Assembly: GCA_047601665.1 (NCBI GenBank)
Contig: JASGIT010000001.1
Coordinates: forward strand, 3,906,001 to 3,970,000
Length of the DNA stretch: 64,000 nucleotides
Direction of reading: 5' to 3'
Origin: JASGIT01 sp047601665
GTDB lineage: Bacteria; Pseudomonadota; Gammaproteobacteria; Burkholderiales; Burkholderiaceae_C
The stretch's first letter is position 1. Each line of letters opens with the position of its first letter. Below are positions 34,665-43,172 of the stretch, piece by piece. Both the position numbers and the translations under genes were made by a program. A model generated the notes under the pieces. It was not told where the DNA came from. It did not search any database and saw only the letters and a program-made list of their open reading frames with translations.

Positions 34665-36344
34665 ATGAACATTGCCGCCCTCGCCCGCTGGTTCCCCTTC
34701 CTGGCCTGGCCCCGGCCCACCCTCGCCCTGATGCAGGGCGAGTTCTGGGCGGGCATGACGGTGGGGCTGATGCTCGTGCCCCAGGGCGTGGCCTACGCGG
34801 CGCTGGCGGGTATGCCGCTCATCACGGGCATCTATGCGTCGCTGGTGCCGGCCCTGGTGGCGGTGCTGTGGAGCTCGTCCACACGGCTGGGCGTGGGGCC
34901 CACGGCGCTGTCCAGCCTGCTGATCGGCGCGTCGCTCACCGGGCTGGCGGAGCCGGGCAGCGCGCAGTGGGTGGCGCTGGCGGCGTGGATGGCGATTCTG
35001 TCGGGCCTGCTCCAGCTCGTCCTGGGCGGGGCGCATTTCGGCTGGCTGCTGAACCTGGTGACCTCGCCCGTGCTCAACGGCTTCACGCAGGCGGCGGCGT
35101 GGCTCATCCTGGCGTCGCAGTTGCCCGCGCTGCTGGGTTTGCGCACTACCTGGCACGCGGTGCTGGCCGACCCGTCGCTCTACCACTTCGACTTCACGGC
35201 GGCGGCGTTCGGCCTGGGCGGGCTGGCGCTGCTATTGGCGGCCAAGCGGCTGCGGCCCACCTTTCCCTCGGCGCTGGTGGTGGTGGCCGTGGCGGGCGCC
35301 ATCAGCTGGGCCATGGGGTATGCCGACAAGGGCGGCGCCGTGGTCGGCACGCTGCCCGCGGGCCTGCCCTCGCCGTACTGGCCCGGCTGGCTGTCGTGGG
35401 ACGAGTTCGGCAGCCTGCTTTTGCCCGTGCTGGTGATCACGCTGGTGAGCTTTCTCGAAACCGCGTCGAGCGCCAAGGTGGACCATGCGCGCAGCGGCAC
35501 GCGCTGGAACGAGAACCAGGACCTGATCGCCCACGGCATGGCCAAGATCAGCTCGGGCCTGTGCGGCGCGTTCGCCACCAGCGCGTCGTTCTCGCGCTCG
35601 GCCATCAACCTGTATGCGGGCGCCAAGAGCGGCTGGGCCACACTGTTCGCCATCCTGCTGGTGCTGGCCGTGCTGCTGTGGCTCACGCCCGCGCTGTACC
35701 ACGTGCCGCATTCGGTGCTGGCGGCGGTGGTGGTGATGGCGGTGTTCAGCCTCATCAAGCCCGCGACCATGCTGCGGCTGTGGAAGGTGTCGCGCGTGGA
35801 ATGCGTGATCGGCCTGGTCACCTTCGCCCTCACGCTGGCGACCGCGCCGCGCATGTACTGGGGCGTGCTCGCGGGGCTGGTGATGAACCTGAGCCACTTC
35901 CTGTACCAGCGCCTGCACCCGCGCATCATCGAGGTCGGCCTGCACCCCGACGGCAGCCTGCGCGACCGGCACCTGTGGCAGCTGCCGCCGCTGGCGCCCG
36001 GTCTGTTCGCGCTGCGCATGGACGCGGAGCTGGACTTCGCCTCCGCCGCCGCGCTGGAGCGCCACGTGGCCGAGCACCTGGCCGCCCACCCCGAGACGCG
36101 CGAGCTCTGCCTGTTTGCCCTGCCCATCAACCGCATCGACGTGACGGGCGTGGAGATGTTCGCGCGCCTGCGCGCCCTGGTCGGGGAGCGCGGCGGCACG
36201 CTGCACATCAGCGGCCTGAAGCTGCCCGTGGAGCAGGTGCTGGCGCGCGCCGACGCGCTGGCCCCCCGGCCCGACCTGGCCATGTACCGCACGGACGCCG
36301 AAGCACTCGCCGCACTGCAAAAAGAGGCCAAGGCAGGCGGGTGA
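34665..36344 (+). CDS. SulP-family anion transporter with STAS domain
   Basis: A 559-residue SLC26/SulP permease. The membrane part (about 1-430) has the family start LMLVPQGVAYAALAGMPLITGIYAS and FETASSAKVDHARSGTRWNENQ. The C-terminal STAS domain (about 445-540) carries NRIDVTGVEMF, the family's phosphate-loop-like motif. Sulfate, bicarbonate or a dicarboxylate are possible substrates and cannot be told apart by eye. The ATG at 34665 is chosen for MNIAALARWFPFL; a much longer upstream reading crosses the two preceding minus-strand genes and is spurious. Confidence 0.92.
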   Translation: MNIAALARWFPFLAWPRPTLALMQGEFWAGMTVGLMLVPQGVAYAALAGMPLITGIYASLVPALVAVLWSSSTRLGVGPTALSSLLIGASLTGLAEPGSAQWVALAAWMAILSGLLQLVLGGAHFGWLLNLVTSPVLNGFTQAAAWLILASQLPALLGLRTTWHAVLADPSLYHFDFTAAAFGLGGLALLLAAKRLRPTFPSALVVVAVAGAISWAMGYADKGGAVVGTLPAGLPSPYWPGWLSWDEFGSLLLPVLVITLVSFLETASSAKVDHARSGTRWNENQDLIAHGMAKISSGLCGAFATSASFSRSAINLYAGAKSGWATLFAILLVLAVLLWLTPALYHVPHSVLAAVVVMAVFSLIKPATMLRLWKVSRVECVIGLVTFALTLATAPRMYWGVLAGLVMNLSHFLYQRLHPRIIEVGLHPDGSLRDRHLWQLPPLAPGLFALRMDAELDFASAAALERHVAEHLAAHPETRELCLFALPINRIDVTGVEMFARLRALVGERGGTLHISGLKLPVEQVLARADALAPRPDLAMYRTDAEALAALQKEAKAGG

Positions 36345-36384
36345 AGACTGCTAAACTCCCCCGCCATACTGCCTGTTGCCATTT

Positions 36385-37158
36385 GTGTCTTCCAACCCCG
36401 CGGCCTACCAACACGTCTACCTGCGCGACCTGCGGCTCGCCACGGCGCACGCCTTGGTCATGCAGTCGGGCGACGTTGCATCCGTGCCGCACGGTTCGCC
36501 CACGGATTACCTGCAAGGCCTGATCGACGGGCTGTGCGAGCTCTCGCTCAAGGACCCGCTCACGGGCCTGGCCAACCGCCGCCACTTCCGCACCGTGCTG
36601 GAGCGCGAAATCGACCGCGTGACGCGCTCGGGCGAAGCCGCGCTGCTGCTGATGCTGGACATCGACTGTTTCAAGGCCGTGAACGACACCCACGGCCACC
36701 ACGCGGGCGACCTGGTGCTGCAATCGGTGGCGCGCACGCTCAGCGGCTGCGTGCGGCCCATGGACACCGTGGCGCGCTATGGCGGCGAGGAATTCGCCGT
36801 GGTGCTGCCCGCCTGCCAGGCCGCCTTCGGGCAGGTGGTGGCCGAGCGTATGCGCCTCGCGATCGAGGCTATGCCCGTGCGCATTTCACCCACCCAGGAA
36901 CTGGCCGTGACGGTGAGCGTGGGCGGCGCCTTCGCGCTGCAATGGGTGCGCAGCACCACTCAACTTTGGACGGAGCGCGCCGATCATCAGCTCTACCGCG
37001 CCAAGGTAGGCGGGCGCAACCGTGTCAGCATCGAAGAGCAGCCCGACAGCACCGTGAGCGCCGAGGAAAAGAGTATGTTGTTCGCCCCCCTGTTCACGCC
37101 ATCCACCTGGGGCGACTTGCCCCCGCTGGAGCCCCCGGCAGCGTCCACTGAAAGCTAG
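36385..37158 (+). CDS. GGDEF diguanylate cyclase
   Basis: A 257-residue protein with one C-terminal GGDEF domain that would make cyclic di-GMP. The domain begins at DPLTGLANRRHF, has DIDCFKAVNDTHGHHAGD and the active site RYGGEEFAVVLP. An RxxD inhibitory site (RPMD) lies five residues before GGEEF, so product inhibition is expected. The N-terminal 60 residues hold no recognisable sensor. The start is uncertain: GTG at 36385 (VSSNPAAYQH) or TTG at 36376. It is 6 bp upstream of the MinD-like gene, suggesting a shared transcript. Confidence 0.9.
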   Translation: MSSNPAAYQHVYLRDLRLATAHALVMQSGDVASVPHGSPTDYLQGLIDGLCELSLKDPLTGLANRRHFRTVLEREIDRVTRSGEAALLLMLDIDCFKAVNDTHGHHAGDLVLQSVARTLSGCVRPMDTVARYGGEEFAVVLPACQAAFGQVVAERMRLAIEAMPVRISPTQELAVTVSVGGAFALQWVRSTTQLWTERADHQLYRAKVGGRNRVSIEEQPDSTVSAEEKSMLFAPLFTPSTWGDLPPLEPPAASTES

Positions 37159-37164
37159 TTTGAC

Positions 37165-37992
37165 ATGAGCGACGCGCCGTCTTCCTCTCCCACGCCCCTC
37201 ATTCCGTCGCAGACGGAAGGTGGAGCCCGCATCATCGCCGTCACCAGCGGCAAGGGCGGCGTGGGCAAAACCTTCGTCTCGGCCAACCTGGCGGCCGCGC
37301 TCACGCGCCACGGGCTCAAGGTGCTGGTGCTCGACGCCGACCTGGGCCTGGCCAACCTGGACGTGGTGCTGAACCTGCACCCCAAGGTCACGCTGCACGA
37401 CGTGTTCACGGGCCGCTCGTCGCTCGACAACGCGGTCATCAGCGTGCCGGGCGGCTTCGACGTGCTGCTCGCGGGCTCCGGCATGGTCGAGTACTCGCGC
37501 CTCACGCCCGTGGTGCGCAACGAATTCATCAACGTGCTGCAGACCCTGGCCCCGCGCTACGACGTGGTGCTGCTGGACACCGGCGCGGGCATCTCGGACG
37601 TGGTGCTGTTCTCCGTCTCGCTCGCCTCCGAGGTGCTGGTCGTGGCCACGCCCGAGCCCACTTCGCTGACCGACGCCTATGCCGCCATCAAGGTGCTGGC
37701 CTCGCAGCAGAAGCGCCAGCACGTGCGCATGGTGGTCAACCAGGCCGCGCGGCCCGGCGACGGCCGCGCCATCACGAGCCAGCTCCAGCAGGTGCTGGAC
37801 CGCTTCGTCACCACCGAGTCGGGCCGCCCCATGCGCCTGCTGCACATGGGCGACATTCCCGCCGACCCGGCGGTGCGCGAGGCCGTCATGCGCCGTCAGC
37901 TCATCATGCTGAGCACGCCCGGCTGCCCCGCCGCGCTGGCCGTGGCGCAGCTGGCGAACAAAGTCCAGGCGACCTTGCTGGGCAACCACTGA
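37165..37992 (+). CDS. MinD/FlhG-like P-loop ATPase
   Basis: A 275-residue deviant Walker ATPase. It has SGKGGVGKTFVSANLAAAL, DADLGLANLDVVL and LLDTGAGISDVVLF, matching the FlhG/FleN/MinD group that positions or counts cell-surface structures. No flagellar or division genes surround it, so assignment to one of these roles is not possible. It lacks an obvious C-terminal amphipathic membrane helix of MinD; the end is LANKVQATLLGNH. Being next to a diguanylate cyclase hints at surface or motility control. Confidence 0.85.
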   Translation: MSDAPSSSPTPLIPSQTEGGARIIAVTSGKGGVGKTFVSANLAAALTRHGLKVLVLDADLGLANLDVVLNLHPKVTLHDVFTGRSSLDNAVISVPGGFDVLLAGSGMVEYSRLTPVVRNEFINVLQTLAPRYDVVLLDTGAGISDVVLFSVSLASEVLVVATPEPTSLTDAYAAIKVLASQQKRQHVRMVVNQAARPGDGRAITSQLQQVLDRFVTTESGRPMRLLHMGDIPADPAVREAVMRRQLIMLSTPGCPAALAVAQLANKVQATLLGNH

Positions 37993-37994
37993 CG

Positions 37995-38735
37995 ATGGCC
38001 GGGGCCGTCCTCAACATCTCCTGCTACCTGTTCACGCCACTGCCCGACGCACCGGCGCTGCGCGATGCGCTGCACGCGCGCGCGGCGGCCCTGGGGCTCA
38101 AGGGCACCATCCTGCTGGCGGAAGAAGGCATCAACATGTTCCTGGCCGGGCCTGCCGAAGCGGTGCGCGGCTTCGTGCACGCGCTGCGCGAGGACGAGCG
38201 CTTTGCGGCCTTGACCCCGAAGGAAAGCTGGTCGGGCGCCGTGCCCTTCCGCAAGCTGCTGGTCAAGGTGAAGCGCGAAATCATCCGCATGGACCACCCC
38301 GCCATCCGACCCGCGCAGGGCCGCGCGCCCTCGGTCAGCCCCGCCGTGCTGCGCCGCTGGCTCGACCAGGGCCACGACGACGCGGGCCGCCCCGTGGTCA
38401 CGCTGGACACGCGCAACGCCTTCGAGGTGGATGCGGGCGCGTTCGACGGCGCCATCGACTGGCGCATCGGCAAATTCACCGAATTCCCCCCGGCCCTGGC
38501 CGCGCACAAGGCCGAACTGGCGGGCAAGACCGTGGTGAGCTACTGCACCGGCGGCATCCGCTGCGAAAAAGCCGCCATCCTGATGCGCGAGCAGGGGGTG
38601 GAGCACGTCTACCAGCTCGAAGGCGGCATTCTCAAATACTTCGAGGAGACCGACGGCGCGCACTACCACGGCGGGTGTTTCGTGTTCGACGGGCGCGAAG
38701 TGCTGGAAAGCGATTTATCCGCTACTAAAAAATGA
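37995..38735 (+). CDS. trhO: tRNA uridine-34 hydroxylase (rhodanese-like)
   Basis: A 246-residue TrhO/YceA protein. It has the N-terminal ferredoxin-like part (GTILLAEEGINMFLAG) and a rhodanese domain with the active-site loop SYCTGGIRCEKA. In other bacteria TrhO uses oxygen to form 5-hydroxyuridine at the tRNA wobble position. The last residues (SATKK) and the TGA stop come from a repeat copy beginning at about 38721, so the natural C-terminus has been replaced or trimmed. It starts 2 bp after the MinD-like gene. Confidence 0.93.
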   Translation: MAGAVLNISCYLFTPLPDAPALRDALHARAAALGLKGTILLAEEGINMFLAGPAEAVRGFVHALREDERFAALTPKESWSGAVPFRKLLVKVKREIIRMDHPAIRPAQGRAPSVSPAVLRRWLDQGHDDAGRPVVTLDTRNAFEVDAGAFDGAIDWRIGKFTEFPPALAAHKAELAGKTVVSYCTGGIRCEKAAILMREQGVEHVYQLEGGILKYFEETDGAHYHGGCFVFDGREVLESDLSATKK

Positions 38736-38783
38736 GCTGCCAGCGCTTGATGCATAAGCGCGGAGGGCACTTTTTATGATTTA
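38721..38783 (+). repeat. dispersed palindromic repeat, copy 5, supplying the trhO stop
   Basis: GCTACTAAAAAATGAGCTG leads into CCAGCGCTT-GATGCAT-AAGCGC, with one mismatch in the right arm, and ends in a T-rich tail. The trhO stop codon TGA lies in the repeat's AATGAGCTG segment. Confidence 0.85.
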
Positions 38784-38820
38784 AACCTTCAATAGGGCCT
38801 GCGCCACTGGCGCGTAGTGT

Positions 38821-39135
38821 TCAGCCCCCGCTTTTACCCGGCAGCGGCAGTTCGGACGCCTCGTAAAGGGCCAGGCCCGGCGGCTGCTCCGCGAGTTCGA
38901 CCAGTGCCTTGGAGAAAGCCCGCGTCGCCGGCACCTTGAAGTGCGCCCACAGCGCCGCCTGGTCCGCCCACTGCTCGACGAAGACCAGGCGCCGGGGGTT
39001 CTCGGTGTCCTGGTGCACCGCGTGCGCGATGCAGCCCGGCTCGGTTCGCGAGCGTGCGACATGCTCCTGGCTGAGCGCCAGGGCCTCGGCCATGCGGCCC
39101 TCCCGTGCAACGACATCTCCAAAGACGAGGATCAT
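38821..39135 (-). CDS. antibiotic biosynthesis monooxygenase (ABM) domain protein
   Basis: A 104-residue single-domain protein of the ABM/YgiN dimeric alpha-beta barrel family. MILVFGDVVAREGRMAEALAL is followed by the conserved RTEPGCIAHAVHQDTENPRRLVFVEQWADQAALWAHF. Members are cofactor-free quinol or aldehyde-metabolising enzymes. GGAGACTACAA precedes the ATG at 39135. It follows thiD on the same strand after 75 bp, but no functional link to thiamine is evident. Confidence 0.9.
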   Translation of the reverse strand: MILVFGDVVAREGRMAEALALSQEHVARSRTEPGCIAHAVHQDTENPRRLVFVEQWADQAALWAHFKVPATRAFSKALVELAEQPPGLALYEASELPLPGKSGG

Positions 39136-39210
39136 TTGTAGTCTCCTGTGCGCCATAGCGGCGCCTGCATTGTGCAGCACGGCCCGCCATGCAGGTGGCC
39201 CGTCCCGGAG

Positions 39211-40086
39211 TTACGCGCCATCCAGAGTCCGAGGCTCCACCACCACCTGCGCCACCGGCGCATACCCGTGGTTCAGCGGCCCATGCCCGCGCCCCGTGCG
39301 CACCGCCGCGCCCGCGCGTATCGCGCCCAGGATGTAGGCGCGCGCCTTCCGCACCGCCTCGGGCAGGGCATGGCCCAGCGCCAGGTGCGCGGCGATGGCG
39401 GACGAGAGCGTGCAGCCCGTGCCGTGCCCGTTGTGCGTGGCGATGCGTTCGGACTCCAGCCGCTGGAGCGTGGCGCCCGTGCCGTTCCGCAGCGCCAGCA
39501 CGTCCACCACCCAGTCGCCCGGCAGGTGCCCGCCCTTGAGCACGGCCGCGCGCGCGCCCAGGCCCAGCAGCGCTTGCGCCGCCGCGTCGAGCGCCTCCGC
39601 GCCCTCGATGGCGTGGCCCAGCAGCAGCGCGGCCTCGTCGAGGTTGGGCGTGATGACCTCGGCCAGCGGGAACAGTTCGCCCACCAGCGCGGCCACCGTG
39701 TCGGGCACGATAAGGCGGTCGCCGCTGGTGGCGACCATCACCGGGTCCAGCACCACGTGCGGCAGCGCGTGGGTGCGGATGGCGTCGGCCACCACGCGCA
39801 CCACCTCGGGCATGGCGAGCATTCCGATCTTCACGGCGTCCACGCCGATGTCTTCCACCACCGCGTCGATCTGCGCGCGCAGCATCTCGGGTGGAATGCC
39901 ATGGATGCCGCGCACGCCCTGCGTGTTCTGCGCGGTGATGGCGGTGATGGCCGTCATGCCGTAGCAGCCCAGCGCGCTGAAGGTCTTGAGGTCGGCCTGG
40001 ATGCCCGCGCCGCCGCCGCTGTCGGAGCCCGCGATGGAGAGCACGCGCGCGTAGCGGGGTGCAAGGGTGGAAGGTTGGAGAGTCAT
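39211..40086 (-). CDS. thiD: hydroxymethylpyrimidine (phosphate) kinase
   Basis: A 291-residue ribokinase-fold enzyme that phosphorylates HMP and HMP-P to HMP-PP for thiamine synthesis. Motifs are SIAGSDSGGGAGIQADLKTF, the CYGMTAITAITAQNT segment, KIGML, LDPVMVATSGDRL and the anion-hole HNGHGTGCTLSSAIAA. It is divergent from the riboswitch-led thiO operon, with starts 157 bp apart. The TPP aptamer is on the other strand and cannot control it in cis. thiC is not in the window. Confidence 0.95.
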   Translation of the reverse strand: MTLQPSTLAPRYARVLSIAGSDSGGGAGIQADLKTFSALGCYGMTAITAITAQNTQGVRGIHGIPPEMLRAQIDAVVEDIGVDAVKIGMLAMPEVVRVVADAIRTHALPHVVLDPVMVATSGDRLIVPDTVAALVGELFPLAEVITPNLDEAALLLGHAIEGAEALDAAAQALLGLGARAAVLKGGHLPGDWVVDVLALRNGTGATLQRLESERIATHNGHGTGCTLSSAIAAHLALGHALPEAVRKARAYILGAIRAGAAVRTGRGHGPLNHGYAPVAQVVVEPRTLDGA

Positions 40087-40125
40087 GCAAAAAATTATGG
40101 TGCAGGTTGTGTTGTAATTTCCGCC

Positions 40126-40204
40126 GGACGAAACAGGGGTGCCCCTCCCGGGCTGAGATCAGACCCTGAACACCCGATCCAGGTCATGCTGGCGTGGGGA
40201 GTTT
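40126..40204 (+). promoter_or_regulatory. TPP riboswitch (THI element)
   Basis: The conserved blocks appear in order and at normal spacing: ACAGGGGTGCCC, GGGCTGAGATCA, ACCCTGAAC, then ATCCAGGTCATGCTGGCGTGGGGA. This fits the thiamine-pyrophosphate aptamer with its CUGAGA core and the 3' domain that grips the pyrophosphate. It lies 39 bp upstream of the thiO start codon and should repress the thiO-thiS-thiG-thiE transcript when TPP is plentiful. Confidence 0.95.
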
Positions 40205-40213
40205 CACCCGCCT

Positions 40214-40242
40214 GGCGTCCCTTTTTCCATTCACGAGACGCC
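40214..40242 (+). promoter_or_regulatory. possible start-sequestering hairpin of the TPP riboswitch
   Basis: GGCGTC (40214-40219) can pair with GACGCC (40237-40242), which abuts the thiO ATG at 40243 and covers the GAGAC ribosome-site region. No T-tract terminator is seen between aptamer and gene, apart from CCCTTTTT in the loop. Translational control is therefore the likely mode. Confidence 0.5.
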
Positions 40243-41310
40243 ATGCTCCCCCCTCAATCCCACATCGCCCTCCTCGGCGCAGGCCTCATGGGCCGCCTGC
40301 TGGCCGTGGCGCTGGCCGAGCGGGGCCACCGCGTCGAGGTCTTCGAGGCGGCGGGCCCCGAGGCCGACGGCGCCGCCGCGCGCGTGGCCGCCGCCATGCT
40401 CGCGCCGCTGGCCGAATCGGCGGTGACCGAGCCCGGCGTGGTGCGCATGGGCCAGCACGCCCTCGCACGCTGGCCCGAGCTGATCGCCGGCCTACCCGCG
40501 CCCGTGTTCTTCCAGCAGACGGGCACGCTGATCGTCTGGCACCGGCAGGACGCCGCCGAGGCCCAGCGCCTGCGCGGGCAATTGGAGCGCACACAAGAAC
40601 GCATCCCCAATCTGCCGCATCTGCAAGCGCTTGCGGGTTCCGAACTGGCCCAGGCCGAACCGGCGCTGGCCGGGCGCTTCCACCAGGGCCTGCTGCTGCC
40701 GGGCGAGGGCCAATTGGACAACCGCCAACTGCTCGCCGCGCTCTTGCAGGCCATGGAGCGGCGCGGCGTGCAAGTCCATTGGCACACGCCGCGCGAAACC
40801 ACCCAGTTCAGCGACGGCGACTGGGTCATCGACTGCCGCGGCCTGGGCGCGCGCGCGCAGTGGAATGCCCTGCGCGGCGTGCGCGGCGAGGTGGTGCGCG
40901 TGCACGCGCCCGAGGTGACTTTGCAGCGCCCCACGCGCCTCGTGCACCCGCGCTACCCGCTCTACATCGCGCCCAAGCAAGACCACCTGTTCGTGATCGG
41001 CGCGACCGAGATCGAATCCGACGACCGCTCGCCCGCCAGCGTGCGCTCGGCGCTGGAACTGCTCTCCGCCGCCTATGCCGTGCACAGCGGCTTTGCCGAA
41101 GGCCGCATCGTCGAGATCGCCACGCAGCTGCGCCCCACCCTGCCCGACAACCTGCCCGCCATCCGCCGCAGCGCGCCGCGCCGGCTCGCAATCAACGGCC
41201 TGTACCGCCACGGCTTCATGATCGCGCCCGCGCTGCTCGACGTGGCGCTGCAACTGCTGGCCACGGGCCAATCGGCGCTGGCGCCCCGCTTTGACCTCCG
41301 CATCGAATGA
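40243..41310 (+). CDS. thiO: glycine oxidase-like FAD enzyme of thiamine synthesis
   Basis: A 355-residue FAD-dependent oxidase of the DAO/glycine oxidase family. The dinucleotide fold is IALLGAGLMGRLLAVALAERGHRVEVFEA, and the C-terminal LFVIGATEIESDDRSPASVRS and LYRHGFMIAPAL fit ThiO. ThiO makes the iminoglycine needed for the thiazole ring. The ATG at 40243 lies just after the riboswitch. The gene overlaps thiS by 4 bp (ATGA), as expected for a compact thi operon. Confidence 0.92.
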   Translation: MLPPQSHIALLGAGLMGRLLAVALAERGHRVEVFEAAGPEADGAAARVAAAMLAPLAESAVTEPGVVRMGQHALARWPELIAGLPAPVFFQQTGTLIVWHRQDAAEAQRLRGQLERTQERIPNLPHLQALAGSELAQAEPALAGRFHQGLLLPGEGQLDNRQLLAALLQAMERRGVQVHWHTPRETTQFSDGDWVIDCRGLGARAQWNALRGVRGEVVRVHAPEVTLQRPTRLVHPRYPLYIAPKQDHLFVIGATEIESDDRSPASVRSALELLSAAYAVHSGFAEGRIVEIATQLRPTLPDNLPAIRRSAPRRLAINGLYRHGFMIAPALLDVALQLLATGQSALAPRFDLRIE

Positions 41311-41504
41311 ACGTCACCATCAACCAGCAACCCACCGACCTGCCCGAGCCCGCCACCGTGCAGGACGCGCTGGCCGCCATCGCCGCGCGCCCGCCGTTTG
41401 CCGTGGCGGTGAACACGCAGTTCGTTCCCCGCACGCAATACGCCACGCACGCGCTGCAAGCGGGCGACCGCGTGGAAGTGATTTCGCCCGTCACGGGCGG
41501 CTAA
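41307..41504 (+). CDS. thiS: sulfur carrier protein
   Basis: A 65-residue ubiquitin-fold sulfur carrier. It ends in the essential Gly-Gly (SPVTGG), whose carboxylate becomes the thiocarboxylate sulfur donor. The middle VAVNTQFVPRTQYATHALQAGDRVEVI is characteristic. No thiF adenylyltransferase is in the window, so the activating enzyme must be elsewhere. Confidence 0.96.
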   Translation: MNVTINQQPTDLPEPATVQDALAAIAARPPFAVAVNTQFVPRTQYATHALQAGDRVEVISPVTGG

Positions 41505-41508
41505 GACC

Positions 41509-42300
41509 ATGACAACCGATACCCTCGTCCTCTACGGCCAGACCTTTGAAAGCCGCCTGCTGCTCGGCACAGCGCGCTACCCCTCGCCCGCCGTGCTCGA
41601 AGCTTCTGTGCAACGCGCCCGCCCCGCCATGCTCACCGCCTCGCTGCGCCGCCAGGGCAGCAACGCGGCGGAGACCGGCGCAGCCTTCTGGGACCTGCTG
41701 CGCCGCCTGAACGTGCCCGTGCTGCCCAACACCGCCGGCTGCCACAGCCTGCAGGAAGCCATCGCCACCGCGCAGATGGCGCGCGAGGTGTTCGACACGC
41801 CCTGGATCAAGCTCGAACTGATCGGCGACGACTACACGCTGCAGCCAGACACGCTGAACCTCGTCGAGGCCGCGTCCACGCTCATCAAGGACGGCTTCCA
41901 GGTGCTGCCCTACTGCACCGAAGACCTGGTGCTGTGCCAGCGCCTCGTGGACGTGGGCTGCCAGGCCGTCATGCCCTGGGCCGCGCCCATCGGCACGGGC
42001 CGGGGCCCGGTCAACCCCTACGCGCTGCAGACGCTGCGCGAACGCCTGTCCGTGCCGCTGATCGTGGACGCGGGCCTGGGCCGCCCCTCGCACGCCTGCC
42101 AGGTCATGGAATGGGGCTACGACGGCGTGCTGCTGAACACCGCCGTGGCGCTGGCGCACGACCCGGTGGCAATGGCCGGCGCGTTCGCCGATGCGGTCGG
42201 CGCGGGCCGCGCCGCATGGCACGCGGGCGCAATGGCCGCGCAGGATTCCGCCCAGCCCAGCACGCCCGTGCTCGGCACACCGTTCTGGCACCACGAATGA
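41509..42300 (+). CDS. thiG: thiazole synthase
   Basis: A 263-residue TIM-barrel enzyme joining deoxyxylulose phosphate, iminoglycine and ThiS-borne sulfur into the thiazole. The Schiff-base Lys is in TPWIKLELIGDD. The phosphate-binding end has PWAAPIGTGRGPVNPYAL and IVDAGLGRPSHACQVMEWGYDGVLLNTAVA. It begins 4 bp after the thiS stop and overlaps thiE by 4 bp. Confidence 0.96.
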   Translation: MTTDTLVLYGQTFESRLLLGTARYPSPAVLEASVQRARPAMLTASLRRQGSNAAETGAAFWDLLRRLNVPVLPNTAGCHSLQEAIATAQMAREVFDTPWIKLELIGDDYTLQPDTLNLVEAASTLIKDGFQVLPYCTEDLVLCQRLVDVGCQAVMPWAAPIGTGRGPVNPYALQTLRERLSVPLIVDAGLGRPSHACQVMEWGYDGVLLNTAVALAHDPVAMAGAFADAVGAGRAAWHAGAMAAQDSAQPSTPVLGTPFWHHE

Positions 42301-43172
42301 CCAACCCCATCCTCACGCACCACGGCGCGGCCTTCGCGGGCCACGAAGCGCAGCCCCTGCCCACCCCCACGCAGGACGGCGAGGCCTACCGCACCGCCCT
42401 GCAAGCTGCGAGCGCGCTGGGCTTCATCGCCATCGACGCCGAATGCATCGCTAGAGGCTGGCAGCGCCAGACCGAGCGCATGGGCCGCTTCGACCCGGCC
42501 TGCTGGCCCGATGATCCGCGCGATTTCGGCATCCAGGGCCGGCAGGGCAACGCCTTTCCGCCCTGCCCCGATGCCCTGGGCCTGTACGCCGTGCTGCCCG
42601 ACGCCGCCTGGGTCGGCCGCATGGCGCGCGCGGGCGTGCCCACGGTGCAGTTGCGCTTCAAGAGCGACGACCGCGCTGCCATCACACGCGAAGTGCGGGC
42701 CGCCGTGGAAGCCGTGCGGGGCACGAACGCGCGCCTGTTCATCAACGACCATTGGCGCGAAGCCATCGCCGCCAGCGCCTACGGCGCGCATCTCGGCCAG
42801 GAAGACCTGGACGCATTGCGGCCTGACGAACTCGCCACGCTGCGCGCCTCCGGCCTGCGCCTGGGCGTGAGCACGCACGGCTACGCCGAAATGCTGCGCG
42901 CCGACGCGGTCGGCCCGAGCTACGTAGCGCTGGGCGCGGTGTTCCCGACCACGCTCAAGAAGATGGCCACCGCGCCCCAGGGCGTGGCGCGGCTCGCGGC
43001 CTATGCGCGGCTGATGCGGGGCTACCCGCTGGTGGCGATCGGCGGCATTGCGGCGGAGCAGTTCGCACAGATCCGGGCCACGGGCGTGGGCTCCATCGCC
43101 GTGGTGCGGGCGCTGGTGCAGGCCAGCGACCCGGAGCAGGCCGCCGCCGACCTCATGCGCCGCATGGGCTAG
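42297..43172 (+). CDS. thiE: thiamine phosphate synthase with N-terminal extension
   Basis: A 291-residue protein whose C-terminal 200 residues form the ThiE TIM barrel. The run is VPTVQLRFKSDD, LFINDHWREAIAASAYGAHLGQEDL, LGVSTHGYAEM, YVALGAVFPTTLKKM and PLVAIGGIAAEQFAQIRATGVGSIAVVRAL. It couples HMP-PP with the thiazole phosphate. The first 90 residues are extra compared with usual 210-residue ThiE and have no clear family. The start overlaps the thiG stop, so the extension is likely real. Its stop shares CTAG with the convergent FimV-like gene. Confidence 0.93.
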   Translation: MTNPILTHHGAAFAGHEAQPLPTPTQDGEAYRTALQAASALGFIAIDAECIARGWQRQTERMGRFDPACWPDDPRDFGIQGRQGNAFPPCPDALGLYAVLPDAAWVGRMARAGVPTVQLRFKSDDRAAITREVRAAVEAVRGTNARLFINDHWREAIAASAYGAHLGQEDLDALRPDELATLRASGLRLGVSTHGYAEMLRADAVGPSYVALGAVFPTTLKKMATAPQGVARLAAYARLMRGYPLVAIGGIAAEQFAQIRATGVGSIAVVRALVQASDPEQAAADLMRRMG

